Assembly (NCBI GenBank): GCA_964410665.1
Contig: CAYPIE010000073.1
Coordinates: 1 to 29,434, forward strand
Origin: CAYPIE01 sp964410665
GTDB lineage: Bacteria; Planctomycetota; Planctomycetia; Gemmatales; Gemmataceae
Length of the DNA stretch: 29,434 bases
Direction: 5' to 3'
A program made the position numbers and the translations under genes. This document shows positions 8,235 to 15,538 of this stretch, in pieces. The notes beneath the pieces were generated by a model, which ran no database searches, had not been told where the DNA came from, and worked only from the letters and a program-made list of their open reading frames with translations. Each line of letters opens with the position of its first letter. Within the stretch, counting starts at the first letter, position 1.

Positions 8235-8429
8235 TTAAGACAAACGCACCGACGGCGATGAGTCATCACGCGGTGTATTCAGTGGCAGTAACTCTTGGCG
8301 ATAGATCGGCACATCACGGGGTGCTTCAATGCCCAGCCGAATCTTACCCCGGTCGATATCGACGACCGTAATACAGATATTGTCGCCGATGTAAATCTTC
8401 TCTCCGAGTTTCCGGCTAAGCACCAACAT
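8235..8429 (-). CDS. csrA: Carbon storage regulator CsrA (RNA-binding translational regulator)
   Basis: A protein of 64 residues. It matches the CsrA/RsmA fold from the first residue: MLVLSRKLGEKIYIGD, then IRLGIEAPRDVPIYRQE. The two RNA-contacting positions Arg6 and Arg44 are present, as are the flanking Val40-Pro41. CsrA dimers bind GGA motifs in mRNA leaders, usually blocking translation. AGGG within GGAGGG sits about 7 nt upstream of the ATG, a strong ribosome binding site. The C-terminal tail after residue 50 is polar and probably disordered. In many bacteria csrA lies next to fliW and flagellar genes; here it is a single gene between two unrelated small genes, and no FliW antagonist or CsrB-like RNA is evident in the window. 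Confidence 0.95.
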   Translation of the reverse strand: MLVLSRKLGEKIYIGDNICITVVDIDRGKIRLGIEAPRDVPIYRQELLPLNTPRDDSSPSVRLS

Positions 8430-8726
8430 GTCGCTACCCTCCGTTGAGCGTCTGGCCTAAAAGACACCCAATTCTACGCCACAATTTTCATCAGTGCAGA
8501 GGGGGAACCGGGAAATTTTACCTGGTCGATGCTATCCCGCTGTCATCACGGTCGCTACCAAGCATATAACAGAACCGGCTTCTGCACTGAAAGTTCAACC
8601 AATTCTTCGGCAACGACCGCCAGGCATGAGCGACAGCACTTGGGACGAGCGGGCATATTTCAGGTTTCTCTGGGCGATCATTGGCATCACGACTGCAAAG
8701 TTGTCGACTCTTGACCGGACAGTCGG

Positions 8727-9095
8727 TCATTGAGACTCAGACGCGACGGGAGCGTGCCATTGTTCCCAACAGTGCTGACAATAGGCATGATAACGCGGAA
8801 ACAGGGGAATGCGTCCCCACAGGCGATGCCAGCCCAGACGGATGCGCGAGGCCGGTCGTAAGCAAAACGAGCAAGGTCGCACCGTGCCATCGTCGCGGAA
8901 GATCAACTCGGTCTGGCGGGTAGCCTGGTGTGCGGCAATTGCTGCCAGCGAGATTCCCCGTTGATCCAGTTCGGCTTCGATCAAGACCAACGCCAGCGGT
9001 TCGAGGGCATTTCGATAGACCGTGACCCGATCCAGCAGGTCTTCAGTCGTCGCTTCCCGGGCATTTTGCCGAACCCGGTCCAGATCCAGTTCCAT
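8727..9095 (-). CDS. Small zinc-ribbon-like protein of unknown function
   Basis: A protein of 122 residues. The N-terminal half is helical (ELDLDRVRQNAREATTEDLL), resembling short planctomycete hypothetical proteins I recall from Gemmata relatives. The C-terminal half carries two CxxC pairs, Cys75-Cys78 (CSFC) and Cys106-Cys109 (CQHC), separated by 27 residues, as expected for one four-cysteine zinc site. No catalytic motif is visible, and there is no signal peptide or membrane segment, so it is probably cytoplasmic. GAGGAG lies 9 nt upstream of the ATG at 9095. The gene is divergent from the DUF1549 gene and about 300 nt upstream of csrA on the same strand. I do not assign a function. Confidence 0.75.
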   Translation of the reverse strand: MELDLDRVRQNAREATTEDLLDRVTVYRNALEPLALVLIEAELDQRGISLAAIAAHQATRQTELIFRDDGTVRPCSFCLRPASRIRLGWHRLWGRIPLFPRYHAYCQHCWEQWHAPVASESQ

Positions 9096-9227
9096 CCTCG
9101 GAGTCTCCTCGCCAGCAAATCCGGAACTTTCCTCACCGCCATGTTGTCAAAAGACCGAGACGGTTTTCTCATTCTGCCGGATGGGCTTTGGGCCCGTAAG
9201 CCGAGTCCCGCCAGACCCGTTCCCGAT

Positions 9228-9257
9228 TTGACAGCTTTCCGGAACGAATCGTATCAT
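9228..9257 (+). promoter_or_regulatory. Sigma-70-type promoter for the DUF1549 gene
   Basis: A consensus -35 box TTGACA (9228-9233) is followed after 18 nt by TATCAT (9252-9257), five of six matches to the -10 consensus. Transcription would begin near 9264, giving a leader of roughly 80 nt before the ATG at 9344. Confidence 0.5.
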
Positions 9258-9343
9258 AAAACACGGTTTGGTCGGCAAGTTCCGACATCAGGGACAGACG
9301 AACTTCCACGCCATTGCCAAGGGAACCTGAGGAGATAGACACA

Positions 9344-11167
9344 ATGGCCAAGTGCTCGTGGTGGACCCTTGCGGGATTGGGTTGGTTAGTCGCCCTACCG
9401 GTCCTAGCCCAGGAAGAAACGTCGTTCCCACAAACGACGTTGATTAACCGGCATATCCAGGCCAAGTGGCAGGAAAACCGCCTCAAACCTTCACCGATGG
9501 CCGATGATTTCGAGTTTTGCCGCCGCGTGTTCCTGGATCTGATTGGACGGATCCCCACCACCGCCGAGCTGCTGGAGTTTCAACGCGACCGCTCGGCCGA
9601 TCGACGTCGCCAGCTCATTCACCGCTTACTCCATGCCAAAGCCCATCGGGTGGCCATTCGTCTGCCAGGCCAGTCGCAACAATACCGCGAATTCAATTAT
9701 GCTCAGGAGTTTGCCAATCACTGGGCCGATGTCTGGACCGTGTGGCTGATGACACGTTCGGCTCCAGAATTGTACCGGCAGCAGATGCATCGTTGGCTGC
9801 AGGAACAGTTTCGCAACGATGCCCCCTACGACCAATTTGTTCGTCAACTACTCACGGCTTCGGGCAAGAATGACGACAACGGTGCTGTGAACTATTTCGT
9901 CCAGCACCTTGGGACCCCGGTCCCGGGCAAGCTGCGTGACGAAGAGGGTGCCTACGATGCGGTCCCCATTACCTCCCGCACCACCCGCCTGTTTCTGGGG
10001 ATCCAGACGCAGTGCACCCAGTGTCACGATCATCCGTTCAATTCGGAGTGGAAGCAGGATTACTTCTGGGGGGTCAATGCGTTTTTCCGGCAAATTGATC
10101 GCAATCCTCCAGCACCGGCCAACAATGACGGCTCGGTTGGCGGCTCGGTTGAGGTCTTGGATAATCCTGACCTGAACCCAGGTGCTGCGGTCTTCTTTGA
10201 ACGTCGCAATGGGCTCCTGGAACAGACTAGCGCTGCTTTCCTCCGCGATTTACACATCGACCCCGAACATGCCTATCGGCATCGCAAAGGTATTCCAGAT
10301 ACCAGCAAACAATCACGCCGGGAGGTGCTTGCGGACTATGTCTGTGCCCATGACAACTTCGCCCGCGCTGCCGTCAACCGCTTCTGGGGCCACTTCTTTG
10401 GTCGCGGCCTCAACGAACTGCCAGCGATCGATGATTTCGGAGCGCATAACCCGGTCATCCATGACGAGCTGCTCGACGATCTGGCCAAGGCATTTCAGGA
10501 ATATGACTACAATATCAAAGCACTTCTGGAGTGGATCTGTAATAGTGCTCCTTATCATCTGACCTATGTGGCCATCAAGGATGTCAACGATAGCGTCGAT
10601 GCGGAGGCGTTTTTCTCACGGATGCCGCTGCGTGCCATGACACCTGAACAGCTGTTTGCCTCGATCATGACCGCGTTAAATCAGCATCAGGAATTGACCG
10701 ATAGCGAACGTGAACAGCGCGCCGAGCAACGTGAGCGCTGGCTCAACAAGTTGGTGCAGAATTTTGGCGACGATGAAGGGAATGAAGTGACCTTCAACGG
10801 CACGGTGATCCAGGCCTTGTTGATGATGAATGGCTCAGAGCTGAATGGCGAACTTGCCAACAAACGCCCGGGCAATCCGGTCAAACGAGCCGTCCAGATT
10901 GGGTTGAGTCGGCGTGGCTCGCTGGCGAGCAAAGAAGCTGCGATGATCGATTCGCTCTATCTTGCTGCTTTGAGCCGTACTGCTTCACGGAAGGCTGGTG
11001 AATTGCGGGTGATTCAGACCGAACTTAACAAGGCACGCTTGGCCATCCAGTCCAATCCCAAATGGGCCAAGCAATATGCCAAGAATCCGACAGCCTTCCA
11101 CGAAGAATTTATGCAAGACCTGTTCTGGGCCTTAATGAACACCAACGAATTTATTCTGATTCACTAA
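9344..11167 (+). CDS. DUF1549/DUF1553 domain secreted protein with CxxCH motif
   Basis: A protein of 607 residues from the ATG at 9344, preceded by GAGGAG at a 9-nt spacing; an upstream in-frame ATG at 9314 lacks such a site. A signal peptide (WWTLAGLGWLVALPVLAQ) is followed by the DUF1549 region (about 25-230), which ends in CTQCHDHPF with Cys224, Cys227 and His228 forming a CxxCH heme-like motif. DUF1553 follows (from about 325, FARAAVNRFWGHFFGRGLNE). These two domains form a large planctomycete family whose biochemical role is not established; a periplasmic redox or polysaccharide-related role has been suggested. Family members often precede a DUF1501 sulfatase-like gene, but here the next gene is a convergent DUF3500 protein. 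The N-terminal planctomycete cytochrome C domain of the longer PSD1-type forms is absent. Confidence 0.93.
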   Translation: MAKCSWWTLAGLGWLVALPVLAQEETSFPQTTLINRHIQAKWQENRLKPSPMADDFEFCRRVFLDLIGRIPTTAELLEFQRDRSADRRRQLIHRLLHAKAHRVAIRLPGQSQQYREFNYAQEFANHWADVWTVWLMTRSAPELYRQQMHRWLQEQFRNDAPYDQFVRQLLTASGKNDDNGAVNYFVQHLGTPVPGKLRDEEGAYDAVPITSRTTRLFLGIQTQCTQCHDHPFNSEWKQDYFWGVNAFFRQIDRNPPAPANNDGSVGGSVEVLDNPDLNPGAAVFFERRNGLLEQTSAAFLRDLHIDPEHAYRHRKGIPDTSKQSRREVLADYVCAHDNFARAAVNRFWGHFFGRGLNELPAIDDFGAHNPVIHDELLDDLAKAFQEYDYNIKALLEWICNSAPYHLTYVAIKDVNDSVDAEAFFSRMPLRAMTPEQLFASIMTALNQHQELTDSEREQRAEQRERWLNKLVQNFGDDEGNEVTFNGTVIQALLMMNGSELNGELANKRPGNPVKRAVQIGLSRRGSLASKEAAMIDSLYLAALSRTASRKAGELRVIQTELNKARLAIQSNPKWAKQYAKNPTAFHEEFMQDLFWALMNTNEFILIH

Positions 11168-11193
11168 ATGGCTGCAGATGGCTGACTATCTTC

Positions 11194-11216
11194 GGGGACC
11201 GCCGTTCGGCGGCCCC
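11194..11216. terminator. Strong hairpin between convergent genes
   Basis: GGGG-A-CCGCC pairs with GGCGG-CCCC around a 4-nt loop (GTTC), giving nine G-C pairs with a single bulged A. It lies in the 71-nt gap between the stops of the DUF1549 gene and the convergent DUF3500 gene, and would form in either transcript. No U-tract follows on either strand. Confidence 0.5.
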
Positions 11217-11238
11217 CGTTCGCTTCGGTGCCTTGGCT

Positions 11239-12288
11239 TTACGAATTGAGCTCGACCGAGGGATCATCGGCCACATGGACCCAAACATGGACGTGAGGTG
11301 AGCCGCGAAAGTACCAGACAAAGGCCGGGCCTTCCAGGCGCCAGTTATCCCAGATCCCATCGTCACCAATATCGTCGTCCTTGTAGAAAGTCAGCTTACA
11401 GGTATCCAGCCCGCCCTGTGCGTTGAGGCAGGCCGCGGCCTCTTCTCGATCAGCTGCGCGGAAGGGCTCCAGCAATGCTGCCAAAACCTTCTGCATCTGC
11501 TTTTTCACATCATCCGACAGCTTACCCACCAACAGGCCCGGACGCTGCGGAAGTTTGCCCCCCTGAAAATCGGCATCTTGCTCATTGGGTGACTCGGCCA
11601 GCAGCGCTTGTCGACGCTGCTTTTCATCCAGGAGCTTGTAGACCTCATTGGCCAGCACCGCTTGACTCCAGAAGACATTGCCGGGATGGTCTGGCTTCTC
11701 GTTGAAGCCTTGAGCGGCATGACCATAGAAGATGGGACCGCCAAAGGCGACATGGTCTTCGCTGTTCCCATCGGCCCGCAAGGTTTGGTGACGGCCGGTC
11801 AGTACCAGTTCGAACTTGTCCGTGCCCGGCTCGCCAAAGATCGCGATCGATTGGGAGGCGCCCCAGGGCTTGCCCCCCGAGTCGTCCTTGAGTTGCTTCA
11901 TGAAGCGGGCATACCATTCTGGATTGATCAAGCCCTTGAAAATATCGTGAATCAGATGCTGCTGCTTTTTGCTATAGAAGTCGCTGCGGATGCGTTGTGG
12001 GGTGACTTGCCAGTTGTTGGCCACAAAGGTGCGCAATAAGCCGCGGCGACGATCCTGATGATCCCAGGCAAAACAAACGGCCTTCTTTTGCGCTTCGCTC
12101 AGTGAGGCATACAGTTCGGTCACCGCCGTTTCCGACGGGCTGGTGGGCTTGGGAGCAGCACTGGCCGCGTTTCCGCCTACCCAGGGGACCCCAGCCCCAG
12201 TCAGGGTGGCGGCACCGGCAAGCCGCAAAAAGTCGCGGCGATCGGGTTGGCACAAATCCGTACATCGGTCATTTTTTTGTTGGTGCAT
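11239..12288 (-). CDS. Tat-exported DUF3500 domain protein
   Basis: A protein of 349 residues from the ATG at 12288, chosen because AAGGA lies 8 nt upstream and because it gives a twin-arginine signal. Arg17-Arg18 in DRRDFLRLAGAATLTG, then a hydrophobic stretch ending at NAASAAP, is a classic Tat leader, so the protein is exported folded. The rest matches the DUF3500 pattern: LYASLSEAQKKAVCFAWDH near the start of the mature part, and the conserved GEPGTDKFELVLTGRHQTLR and GPIFYGHAA segments. The biochemical role of DUF3500 is unknown; the conserved His residues (TGRHQT, YGHAA, PHVHVWVH near the C-terminus) look suitable for metal binding, which is inference. The gene lies 76 nt downstream of the NPCBM gene on the same strand, but a hairpin separates them. 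Confidence 0.9.
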   Translation of the reverse strand: MHQQKNDRCTDLCQPDRRDFLRLAGAATLTGAGVPWVGGNAASAAPKPTSPSETAVTELYASLSEAQKKAVCFAWDHQDRRRGLLRTFVANNWQVTPQRIRSDFYSKKQQHLIHDIFKGLINPEWYARFMKQLKDDSGGKPWGASQSIAIFGEPGTDKFELVLTGRHQTLRADGNSEDHVAFGGPIFYGHAAQGFNEKPDHPGNVFWSQAVLANEVYKLLDEKQRRQALLAESPNEQDADFQGGKLPQRPGLLVGKLSDDVKKQMQKVLAALLEPFRAADREEAAACLNAQGGLDTCKLTFYKDDDIGDDGIWDNWRLEGPAFVWYFRGSPHVHVWVHVADDPSVELNS

Positions 12289-12338
12289 GCGACATTCCTT
12301 TTTTGGGACAAGCGAACCACATGGGTCATGGAATTGAA

Positions 12339-12357
12339 CCCCGTGCTGGGCACAGGG
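12339..12357 (-). terminator. Hairpin just downstream of the NPCBM gene
   Basis: On the minus strand CCCTGTGC pairs with GCACGGGG (eight pairs, one G-U) around the 3-nt loop CCA. It begins 8 nt after the NPCBM stop codon and could terminate or attenuate that transcript before the DUF3500 gene. No strong U-tract follows. Confidence 0.4.
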
Positions 12358-12364
12358 TAGGCCG

Positions 12365-13612
12365 CTATTTGACCAGGCGGGCGTCGAACCAGTTGACGAC
12401 ATCCTGGACGGCGCCACCGGGACCGAAATTCACCACCAGCGTGATCTGCCGGGCCTTGCTTACATCGACACGTATCTGCTGCGGACCGCTGGCATGGGAG
12501 ACCGCAACCCCGTCGCCGGTTTCTGGGCTCGCCTGGCCATCGGCCAGGACCTGCACCACCGCCTGCCCGTTGCCCCGCGTGGGATCGGGATCATAGTGCA
12601 AGCCTACCAGAGCTTCAAAGAAGCGAAAACCATTTGGTCGCAAAAAGCTGAGCCGGCTCGCACTATGCATGCCGATCCCTTTGTCTAATGTCTGCACGTG
12701 CCCCTGCGCATCCAAAAGCCTCAAGGGCTCCCCGGTGACTGCTCGATCCCGGTGCCAAGGCCATGCCTTGCCCAGATAGGATGTGGCTTGATAGCGTCGT
12801 GGTCGCAGGTCACTTAGATAGCGAACCCGGTCGTGACGTCGTTCGAGGCCGCGTAAGCTCGCCAAGGGGCAGGCAAACGGCGAACCCAGCAAAGTCGTCC
12901 CTTGCAAGCGCTGCCCATCGTTGCGCACGCTCTGCACCGATAGCCGGGTCCCATTGGCTAGCACCAGCACGCTGTACGGATCGCGAGGAGGCCGTCTCCG
13001 CTGCAGGGCGGTGTTGTAGGCTACCGCTGCCAAGCGTGCGCGATCGATGCGGAACGCGCTGCCCTTGGCCCCACTGCTTGGTTGATACTCAAAGCGGAGC
13101 TGTTCACCCGCGGGATCCCAGTCGAGCCAGGTACCCTCGAAAATATCGCCATTGCTGAGCAACAGGGCATCACGCCGACGTTGGCCCGCCAACCAGTTCT
13201 GCCAGGGTTCACGCCGCCCTAGCCGTGATGCCGGCGGCACCAGCCAGAGTTGATCCACCATCGTCAAGGGCAGCGTCCATGCTGGGGACTTGGCCGGCGG
13301 CTCTACCCGCGTCAGGGCCGGTTGCCAGTCCAGACGATTGGGACCAGCACTGCGCAGTCTTCCCGGAATGCGGTCGCCATTGGCCAACACCACATGGGCA
13401 CCCGCCGGCCAAGCCGGCAGCGGGTAATCCACCCGGCGAAGATGCACCAAACGCTCCCCAGGGATCTGCACCGGACCGGCCGCCAGGAGGGTAATCTCCC
13501 CGGACGAATCGATCGCTTGCAAGCGGCCTGTGATGCGCTCACCACCGATGGTTGTGGCAGTGAATACAGGCTCGGCCGGAGTCAGGACTAGGCAGAGCAG
13601 ACCGGCCAGCAT
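12365..13612 (-). CDS. Secreted protein with C-terminal NPCBM/NEW2 domain
   Basis: A protein of 415 residues. A short signal peptide (MLAGLLCLVLTPAEP) is followed by a region with four related strand motifs: GGERITGRL (about 23), NGDRIPGRL (about 78), NGDIFEGTW (about 152) and NGTRLSVQS (about 218). These resemble the small beta-barrel modules seen in planctomycete proteins. The last 140 residues match the NPCBM carbohydrate-binding domain (LDKGIGMHSASRLSF, ending in ARQITLVVNFGPGG and VNWFDARLV). NPCBM domains usually accompany glycoside hydrolases, but no catalytic domain is present here, so a sugar- or surface-binding role is inferred. The start at 13612 has GGGAG 6 nt upstream. A shared transcript with the downstream DUF3500 gene is possible but interrupted by a hairpin. 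Confidence 0.88.
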   Translation of the reverse strand: MLAGLLCLVLTPAEPVFTATTIGGERITGRLQAIDSSGEITLLAAGPVQIPGERLVHLRRVDYPLPAWPAGAHVVLANGDRIPGRLRSAGPNRLDWQPALTRVEPPAKSPAWTLPLTMVDQLWLVPPASRLGRREPWQNWLAGQRRRDALLLSNGDIFEGTWLDWDPAGEQLRFEYQPSSGAKGSAFRIDRARLAAVAYNTALQRRRPPRDPYSVLVLANGTRLSVQSVRNDGQRLQGTTLLGSPFACPLASLRGLERRHDRVRYLSDLRPRRYQATSYLGKAWPWHRDRAVTGEPLRLLDAQGHVQTLDKGIGMHSASRLSFLRPNGFRFFEALVGLHYDPDPTRGNGQAVVQVLADGQASPETGDGVAVSHASGPQQIRVDVSKARQITLVVNFGPGGAVQDVVNWFDARLVK

Positions 13613-14005
13613 AGGCTTCTCCCTTTGTAGTCATGAATGGGCGATTGTGCACAAGTTTCGACGCACGCTTCACGCCACCTCGCATGCAGCATGACCGAGC
13701 AATGCAGCATACCAAAAAACCAGTGACTTGCCCTTTGCTGTACGGACCAACCGCTTGTGCACACCCAGCCATTCTGGGAGATGGGAAAATAGTGGAAATG
13801 TGTCTATTTGCTCGCTTGACCCTTCCATGGGAGCTTGGGATGCTCATGGTTGGTGGAGCCAAACGCAGATGATTGCATGGCAGCGAACCGTGCGAACTTG
13901 AGCATCCTCGAGCCTTGGCTCTGCAGGGTGGTGCCTTGCGACCGACACGGGCAGCGCACTGGTCACGCCACCAAGCTGCGAATCAACAGCAATCCCTCGT
14001 CAGGC
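13613..14005. other. 393-nt intergenic region without a convincing gene
   Basis: This gap separates the stop of the GntR-LacI gene from the start of the NPCBM gene, both on the minus strand. It must hold the NPCBM promoter. A 79-codon plus-strand open frame (13633-13872) has no ribosome binding site and a composition unlike a real protein. Two hairpins are visible: 13951-13979 (listed separately) and 13825-13849, where CCAT/ATGG and GAGC/GCTC pair with a 2-nt bulge. Confidence 0.6.
13951..13979 (-). terminator. Interrupted hairpin downstream of the regulator gene
   Basis: GCAGC (13951-13955) pairs with GCTGC (13975-13979), and inside it TGGT pairs with ACCA around a 6-nt loop. It starts 26 nt after the stop of the GntR-LacI gene and is a possible terminator; the interior mismatch and lack of a U-tract make this weak. 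Confidence 0.3.
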
Positions 14006-15157
14006 TCATACCTCGATCACGCTCGCGACCGCCTGGCGGGTACTCTCGCGGAGGATCAACTTGCCCGGGATCACGATCTTGACCGGGTCAAGATGGGGAT
14101 TGTGCATTCGCTGACGCATGCGTTCCAATGCATAGTAGGCCATCTCATCGGAAGGGAACTTGTAGGTGGTCAACTGAATGGCAAAACTCTGGCCAATGGG
14201 CAGATCGTCGAAGCCCACCACCGAAACATCTTCGGGAACCTGTTTTCCACGGGTCATTAATTCCATGATCAGACCCAAGCCTGTGTAATCGTTGAAGCAG
14301 ATCACCCCGTCGATTTCCTGCTCGATAATCTGATCCACCAGGCGATGGCAGGATTCCTTCATGGACAGATTAAAGTCCTGATACAGGACGAGTGGCGGAT
14401 GTTTGCCCCCCAGAAGCTCCGGATCGTGGTGGGCATGGTGGAGGGCAAACATATAGCCGGCCGCCCGCTCATCGTGGGTATTGATGGGGGAACCGACAAT
14501 CATCGCGATCCGTCGACAACCGGTCTGGAGCAGATGGCGTGTGGTCGCAGCCCCCGCACCGACGTCATCGGTGCCGACGATGTCGTATTCCAGGGCTCGG
14601 AAGGAACCGCGCAGATTGCGTTCGAGAAATACCACCGGGAGTCGGCCGCGGCGACACGCTGCTAGGAATCGCTCATCGAGCCGTAGTTGGTCGTCACTCA
14701 CCCGGGACGGCATAAAAAACACGCCCCCCACGCCTTGCTCACGGGCCATCTCGACCTGCCGGCTCAGTTCGCGATCCGAGGTGCGTGCGCTAATGTCAAA
14801 CAGATCGACACGCATATTCAAGCCTTGGCGGTTGGCGAGATTATCAAAGCCACGACGGGCCACCGCCTCAGTCGCTTGAAGCCAGGGGACCTGGGTTAAT
14901 CGGAGAACCAAGGCCCAGGTCTCGATGGTGCGATTGGACTGATCGACGATGTAGCATCCCGAGCGTTCCACGGTCTCGATCAGTCCCTTGTCGCGTAACA
15001 CCTGTAGAGCACGCGAAGCCGTCACGATCGAGACCTGATGATCTTCGGCCACCCCCCGAACACTGGGAATTTTCCCTTTCGTCCAGGTGCCATTGCGAAT
15101 GCACTCCTCAATTTTCTGGGATATTTCCAGATACTTTGGCATACGCGTGTTGGCCAT
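14006..15157 (-). CDS. GntR-type HTH fused to LacI-type ligand-binding domain (AraR-like regulator)
   Basis: A protein of 383 residues from the ATG at 15157, which has GAGGGG just upstream; the frame stays open further back but that part has no domain. A winged helix-turn-helix of the GntR class covers about residues 8-72 (KIPSVRGVAEDHQVSIVTASRALQVL, split across the recognition helix). From about 78 to 375 there is a periplasmic-binding-protein fold of the LacI/GalR class, with GCRRIAMIVGSP, DGVICFNDYTGLGL and VSVVGFDDLPIGQSF. This chimera is the architecture of Bacillus AraR, whose sugar ligand releases it from DNA. The ligand here is not known, although LacI-type domains usually bind sugars. 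There is no adjacent sugar transporter or catabolic gene, so its targets may be elsewhere apart from its own promoter. Confidence 0.9.
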   Translation of the reverse strand: MANTRMPKYLEISQKIEECIRNGTWTKGKIPSVRGVAEDHQVSIVTASRALQVLRDKGLIETVERSGCYIVDQSNRTIETWALVLRLTQVPWLQATEAVARRGFDNLANRQGLNMRVDLFDISARTSDRELSRQVEMAREQGVGGVFFMPSRVSDDQLRLDERFLAACRRGRLPVVFLERNLRGSFRALEYDIVGTDDVGAGAATTRHLLQTGCRRIAMIVGSPINTHDERAAGYMFALHHAHHDPELLGGKHPPLVLYQDFNLSMKESCHRLVDQIIEQEIDGVICFNDYTGLGLIMELMTRGKQVPEDVSVVGFDDLPIGQSFAIQLTTYKFPSDEMAYYALERMRQRMHNPHLDPVKIVIPGKLILRESTRQAVASVIEV

Positions 15158-15189
15158 AATCCCCTCGTCTAAGCAGAATCGTTGTGCAA

Positions 15190-15218
15190 ATTCTAATCCG
15201 CCTCCTTGCCTCTGGCAA
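15190..15218 (-). promoter_or_regulatory. Promoter of the GntR-LacI regulator gene
   Basis: On the minus strand TTGCCA (15213-15218) and TAGAAT (15190-15195) are separated by exactly 17 nt, a good sigma-70-type match. The leader would be about 25 nt. The -35 box overlaps a small palindrome, TTGCC-TCT-GGCAA (15206-15218), which could itself be an operator half. Confidence 0.55.
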
Positions 15219-15220
15219 TG

Positions 15221-15235
15221 TTTGTATAGAACAAA
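15221..15235. promoter_or_regulatory. AraR-like palindromic operator
   Basis: TTTGT-ATAGA-ACAAA is a perfect 5-bp inverted repeat, 2 nt upstream of the -35 box of the regulator gene. The Bacillus AraR operator, as I recall it, is built around TTTGTACGTACAAA, so the arms agree and the centre is one base longer here. The position suits autoregulation. Confidence 0.45.
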
Positions 15236-15538
15236 ATCGCCGGTGCTGCTGGGTAAACTGTATTGGCCGCGACCGTATTTCACCGAGGGTGGCGGTTTTG
15301 CCTGGCCGATGCGGTGCTCGCGATCAGAAGCCCTGTTCGCGGCAAACGAGCGTCGAGCCTGGCCCCGGACGCCGGTCCGAAGCCGATCCTGACGATCCCA
15401 TGGTTCGACCGGGTCGAGCAATGCAGGCAGTGGCTCCACCTTTTCCTCGAGCAGCGAACCGAATTTCTGACGAAGCCGTTTCCCTGGCAAGAGCGGGGTG
15501 ACCAGCTGGGCAGACTTCTGGCGTTGGCCGCCGAGCCG

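Larger units (their letters stand above)
15158..15538. other. 381-nt region between VWA operon and regulator gene
   Basis: The right part (about 15240-15538) is the 3' flank of the VWA operon and shows no gene with a ribosome binding site. The left part holds the regulator's promoter and operator. One frame on the minus strand is free of stops across the whole gap, in frame with both flanking genes, but it has no recognisable domain or start signal. Confidence 0.55.

Noticed and set aside
8494..8733. 79-codon plus-strand open frame between csrA and the zinc-ribbon gene, whose last part (from an ATG at 8626) reads like a short membrane peptide
   Set aside because: No ribosome binding site, no recognised family, and it runs into the 3' end of the opposite-strand gene; not enough to call it.
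12300..12364. Minus-strand sequence GGGGTTCAATTCC resembling a tRNA T-arm
   Set aside because: The flanking bases do not pair as a T-stem or acceptor stem and no anticodon or D-arm can be found; the G-run is explained by the hairpin at 12339-12357.
13633..13872. 79-codon plus-strand open frame in the gap upstream of the NPCBM gene
   Set aside because: No ribosome binding site and no protein-like pattern; it lies where the NPCBM promoter is expected.
15158..15538. The stop codon of the VWA gene is followed in the same frame by a stop-free stretch that runs straight into the regulator gene, suggesting TGA readthrough or a fusion
   Set aside because: The regulator has its own promoter, ribosome binding site and family-typical start, and the intervening residues show no domain; a stop-free stretch of this length is not unusual in GC-rich DNA.
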